A stretch of DNA of 15,983 nt, taken from contig SBFT01000133.1 of NCBI GenBank assembly GCA_006227805.1, positions 1 to 15,983 of the forward strand. Direction: 5' to 3'. Source of the DNA: Paracoccaceae bacterium (GTDB lineage Bacteria; Pseudomonadota; Alphaproteobacteria; Rhodobacterales; Rhodobacteraceae). The position numbers were made by a program, and so were the translations under genes. The notes beneath the pieces were generated by a model. That model saw only the letters and a program-made list of their open reading frames with translations. It did not search any database and was not told the origin of the DNA. Shown here piece after piece: positions 13,116-15,983 of the stretch (the stretch's first letter is position 1; every line of letters begins with the position of its first letter).

Positions 13116-13126
13116 CTGCATCGCAG
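13116..13126. promoter_or_regulatory. PhaR operator O2, upstream of the phaP -35
   Basis: CTGC-ATC-GCAG is a second perfect target, 29 bp centre to centre from O1. It lies just upstream of the predicted phaP -35 and about 25 nt after the phaC stop codon. The spacing, close to three helical turns, would allow two repressors to sit on the same DNA face. Confidence 0.78.
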
Positions 13127-13150
13127 AAAATCGTGGTTAACGCCGCGAAA

Positions 13151-14956
13151 TCAGAGCTTTGCCTTGGCCCGAACATAGGTTCCGGGCGCATCGCACAGGG
13201 CGGGATGCTTCGAATCGCCGGGTTCCACCGCCGCGATCTTCTTGCCCGACCGCTTGCGTAGCCAGGCTTCCCAGCGCGGCCACCACGATCCCTTGTGGTA
13301 TTCGGCGCCCTTCATCCAGTCCTCGGCCGGCAGGCTCAGGTCGTCGTTGACGTAATGGCCGTATTTCTCCTTCGAGGGCGGATTGACGATGCCCGCGATA
13401 TGGCCGCTTTCGCTGACCACGAAGGTCTTCGACCTGGACCCCATCTGCTGGACCCCGCGATAGCAGTCCTTCCAGGCGGCGATGTGATCGGTCTCGCAGG
13501 TCACCGCGAAGACCGGCAGGTCGACCTCGGCCAGCTTCAGCCTGTGGCCCATCAGCTCGAAACCCTCTCCCGCGAATTCGTTGCGCTGGCAGAGGCCGCG
13601 CAGGTATTGCCGCGCCATCCGGCCGGGCAGGTTCGCGCCGTCCCCGTTCCAGAACAGAAGGTCGAAGGCGGGCGGCGTCTCGCCCATCATGTAGCTGCGG
13701 ATCGCGGGCCCATAGATCAGGTCGGTCGACCGAAGATAGGAAAAGGTGCGCGCCATGATGTAGGAGGGCAGGACGCCCTTGTCGGCGATCTCGGCCTCGA
13801 TCCCGTCGATGAAGTCGTCGGTGAGGAAGGGCGTGAATTCGCCCTGGTCCGAGAAATCGGTCAGCGCCGTGAAGAAGGTCGCCGACTTCACGGACGTGTC
13901 GCCCCGCTGCTTCAGCAGGGACAGCGTCAGCGACAGCGTGGTGCCCGCGATGCAATAGCCCACCGCGTTGACCTGCGCCTGTCCGGTGATCGCCTTCACC
14001 TCGCGGAGCGCGGTCAGGTATCCGTCGGCGACGTAATCTTCCAGGCCCACCTCGGCATAGGTCGCGTCGGGATTGATCCAGCTGACGATGAACAGGGTAT
14101 AGCCCTGTTCCGTGATCCATTTGACCAGGCTGTTCTGGGCCTTCAGGTCGAGGATGTAGAACTTGTTGATCCAGGGCGGGAACAGCACGATCGGCGTCTC
14201 GTAGACCTGCGCGGTCGCCGGCGCATACTGGATCAGCTCCATCATCCGGTTGCGATAGACCACCTTGCCGGGGGTGGTGGCGATGTTCTCGCCGATGCGG
14301 AAGGCGGTGTCGTCGGCCAGCTTGACGACCAGTTCGCCGTTGTTCGCTTCCAGGTCCGCGATCAGGTTCTCAAGCCCCTTGATCAGGCTCTCGCCCTCGG
14401 TCGCCACCGCCTTTTCCAGCACGTCGGGGTTGGTCGCCAGAAAGTTCGTGGGCGACATCATGTCGACGATCTGGTTGGTGAAATAGGTCAGCCGGCGCTT
14501 TTCCTTGGGGTCGAGGTCGTCGAGCGCCGCCACCGCCTTCTCGAGCGCCTGCGCATTGATCAGGTATTGCTGCTTGATGAAGTTGAAATAGGGATGCGTG
14601 TCCCAGAGCGGGTTCTGGAAACGGCGGTCCCTGGGGCCGGTATTCTCGGGCGGCTGCAGCTTGCCCTTGGCCAGGGCCTGCTGGGCCTCGACGAAATGCA
14701 GCACGGACTTCGACCAGTATTCCATCTGGTTCTGGATGATCTTGGCGGGATTCTGCATCACCTCGGCCCAATAGGCCGTGGCCGCCTTGGTGTAGAGGTC
14801 GTGATTCGGACCATCCAGCGCCGCGTTATGTGTCGTGCGGTTGGTCATCACGCCGATCAGCCGTTGCGACAAGGCCTCGACCTTTTTCAGGTTTTCCGTC
14901 AACCGCTCGAGGTTCTGCGCCGGCGGCTGGTCGTCGTGCGCGTCAGTAGTTGTCAT
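13151..14956 (-). CDS. phaC: Class I polyhydroxyalkanoate synthase
   Basis: A 601-residue PHA polymerase that links 3-hydroxyacyl-CoA units (mainly 3-hydroxybutyryl-CoA for class I enzymes) into PHA on the granule surface. The N-terminal PhaC domain runs from about 55 to 225 (PLWDTHPYFNFIKQQYL at 116-132). The alpha/beta-hydrolase core carries the lipase-like box VGYCIAG with C335, then D490 in CETDHIAAW and H519 in SGHIAGIVNPP, matching the Cys-Asp-His triad. Length fits class I without need of PhaE or PhaR subunits. GGAAG lies about 10 nt before ATG (complement of 14954-14956). It is divergent from phaZ. No terminator is seen before phaP, so some read-through into phaP is likely. Confidence 0.96.
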   Translation of the reverse strand: MTTTDAHDDQPPAQNLERLTENLKKVEALSQRLIGVMTNRTTHNAALDGPNHDLYTKAATAYWAEVMQNPAKIIQNQMEYWSKSVLHFVEAQQALAKGKLQPPENTGPRDRRFQNPLWDTHPYFNFIKQQYLINAQALEKAVAALDDLDPKEKRRLTYFTNQIVDMMSPTNFLATNPDVLEKAVATEGESLIKGLENLIADLEANNGELVVKLADDTAFRIGENIATTPGKVVYRNRMMELIQYAPATAQVYETPIVLFPPWINKFYILDLKAQNSLVKWITEQGYTLFIVSWINPDATYAEVGLEDYVADGYLTALREVKAITGQAQVNAVGYCIAGTTLSLTLSLLKQRGDTSVKSATFFTALTDFSDQGEFTPFLTDDFIDGIEAEIADKGVLPSYIMARTFSYLRSTDLIYGPAIRSYMMGETPPAFDLLFWNGDGANLPGRMARQYLRGLCQRNEFAGEGFELMGHRLKLAEVDLPVFAVTCETDHIAAWKDCYRGVQQMGSRSKTFVVSESGHIAGIVNPPSKEKYGHYVNDDLSLPAEDWMKGAEYHKGSWWPRWEAWLRKRSGKKIAAVEPGDSKHPALCDAPGTYVRAKAKL

Positions 14957-14980
14957 TTTAAGAATTCTTCCCTACCCTTG

Positions 14981-14991
14981 CTGCTATGCAG
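14981..14991. promoter_or_regulatory. PhaR operator O3 in the phaC/phaZ divergent region
   Basis: CTGC-TAT-GCAG is a third perfect CTGC-N3-GCAG target. It overlaps the last two bases of the predicted phaC -10 and covers its start of transcription. It could also affect the divergent phaZ gene, whose start lies 71 nt away. Confidence 0.75.
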
Positions 14992-15018
14992 AATATCGTC
15001 GCGCGCACAGCAGGGCAA
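14990..15018 (-). promoter_or_regulatory. phaC promoter candidate
   Basis: On the minus strand TTGCCC (15018-15013, 4/6) and TATTCT (14995-14990, 4/6) are separated by 17 nt. The start of transcription would fall near 14983, within the PhaR-type operator, leaving a leader of about 27 nt before the phaC ATG. I see no equally good promoter for phaZ on the other strand. Confidence 0.5.
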
Positions 15019-15061
15019 AGCGACGAATGGTCTCTGTATCCCGGGCCCGAGGAGTCCCCCG

Positions 15062-15983
15062 ATGCGCTACATGCTCACCTATGACCTGATGGAAACGATG
15101 CGCAATACCAACCAGTGGTTGGGCGCGACGGCGCAGGCCATGGGATCCTACCCCATCTTCTCGACCTTTCCAAACCCGGCGATGCAGTGGATGGCCGCCT
15201 GGGGCGAGGTGACCGAACGCACCTTCGCGCGCATGGTGGTCAAGCCTGACTGGGGCATCCGCACCTTCACCTGCGAAGACGGCAAGGACCATCTGGTCAA
15301 CATCGAGACCGTGGTGGAAAAGCCCTTCGGCGACCTGATCCATTTCCACATCCCCGGCCGCAGGAAGGCGCCGCGCCGTGTCCTGCTGGTTGCGCCCATG
15401 TCGGGCCACTATGCCACGCTGCTGCGCTCGACCGTCAAGTCGCTGCTGGTCAACTGCGAGGTCTATGTCACCGACTGGCACAACGCCCGCGACATTCCCG
15501 TCAGCGCCGGCAAGTTCGATGTCGAGGACTACACCCTCTACCTTGTCGAATTCATGAAGCATCTCGGCCCCGACACCCATGTGATCGCGGTCTGCCAGCC
15601 CGCGCCCCTCACTCTGGCGGCCACCGCCTACCTGGCCGAACAGGACCCCAGGGCGCAGCCGCGCACCCTGACCCTGATCGGCGGCCCGATCGATCCCGAC
15701 GCGGCCCCGACCGAAGTCACCGACTTCGGCCGCCGCGTCACCATGGGCCAGCTGGAAGAGATGATGATCCAGCGCGTGGGCTTCAAATACAAGGGCGTGG
15801 GCCGCATGGTCTATCCGGGCCTGCTGCAACTTGCGTCGTTCATGTCGATGAACGCCGACCGGCACGGCCAGGCCTTCCTCGACCAGATCGGCCGCGTCAT
15901 GAAGGACGAGGCCTCGGACCTCGACGCCCATAACCGCTTCTACGACGAATACCTTGCGGTCATGGACATGCCGTCGGAATTCT
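15062..15983 (+). CDS. phaZ: Intracellular PHB depolymerase, N-terminal part
   Basis: The frame is open from ATG 15062 to the window edge, giving 307 residues of a protein that continues outside. The opening MRYMLTYDLMETMRNTNQWLGA, VLLVAPMSGHYATLLRSTVKSLL (107-129), VYVTDWHNARDIP and FDVEDYTLYLVEFMKHLGP are hallmarks of intracellular PHB depolymerases, which release hydroxybutyrate from native granules. C178 in AVCQPAP is the expected nucleophile, as these enzymes use Cys rather than Ser. The Asp and His of the triad would be beyond the window. GAGGAG (15049-15054) lies 7 nt before the start. It is divergent from phaC, sharing a 105-nt regulatory region. Confidence 0.93.
   Translation, partial: MRYMLTYDLMETMRNTNQWLGATAQAMGSYPIFSTFPNPAMQWMAAWGEVTERTFARMVVKPDWGIRTFTCEDGKDHLVNIETVVEKPFGDLIHFHIPGRRKAPRRVLLVAPMSGHYATLLRSTVKSLLVNCEVYVTDWHNARDIPVSAGKFDVEDYTLYLVEFMKHLGPDTHVIAVCQPAPLTLAATAYLAEQDPRAQPRTLTLIGGPIDPDAAPTEVTDFGRRVTMGQLEEMMIQRVGFKYKGVGRMVYPGLLQLASFMSMNADRHGQAFLDQIGRVMKDEASDLDAHNRFYDEYLAVMDMPSEF

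Overview
The window is about 16 kb of GC-rich DNA that looks like a chromosomal segment of an alphaproteobacterium, most likely a member of the Rhodobacteraceae (Paracoccus/Rhodobacter/Roseobacter group). The reasons are the phaZ-phaC-phaP-phaR arrangement with CTGC-N3-GCAG operators (the motif described for Paracoccus PhaR), a palindromic intergenic element of a style I associate with this family, and the protein sequences themselves. I see no phage genes, insertion sequences, CRISPR, tRNA or rRNA. No stretch over 300 bases lacks a gene; the longest gap, 224-425, carries an 11-bp tandem repeat.

Layout. (1) 2-2167, plus strand: the C-terminal end of CTP synthase (pyrG), two tandem TerB-family paralogs separated by a double-hairpin repeat element, and a cytosolic PhnD-like protein. 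(2) 2269-5609, plus strand: a complete HisP/HisJ/HisQ/HisM-type polar amino acid ABC importer (ATPase, periplasmic binding protein, two permeases). A GC-rich hairpin follows the binding-protein gene and the two permease genes overlap by 4 nt. (3) 5696-10487, plus strand: a compact amine-catabolism cluster of glutamine-synthetase-like ligase, class I glutamine amidotransferase-like hydrolase, second glutamine-synthetase-like ligase and PuuB-like FAD oxidase. It is preceded by a perfect 12-bp palindrome and closed by a rho-independent terminator. It resembles the E. coli Puu route, in which amines are gamma-glutamylated, oxidised and released by hydrolysis, but no aldehyde dehydrogenase or GABA transaminase is present here. 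(4) 10594-11811, plus strand: a DegT/DnrJ/EryC1-type PLP aminotransferase with a good ribosome binding site of its own. (5) 11816-15983: the polyhydroxyalkanoate (PHA) cluster. phaR (repressor), phaP (phasin) and phaC (class I synthase) lie on the minus strand, and phaZ (intracellular depolymerase, cut by the window end) lies divergently on the plus strand.

How the genes fit together. Blocks 2 and 3 together suggest uptake of a nitrogenous solute and breakdown of amines through gamma-glutamyl intermediates. The binding protein, however, keeps the residues that HisJ-type proteins use to hold an alpha-amino acid, so the transported compound need not be the amine attacked by the ligases. Block 5 is a self-contained storage-polymer unit. 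Perfect PhaR-type operators lie inside the predicted phaP promoter, upstream of its -35, and across the predicted -10 of phaC in the phaC/phaZ divergent region. This is the expected design for a repressor that is titrated away by PHA granules.

I find no wholly new system. The items most worth a second look are the duplicated-ligase amine cluster with its palindrome, the placement of the PhaR operators, a different inverted repeat in front of phaR itself, and the 11-bp tandem repeat after pyrG.
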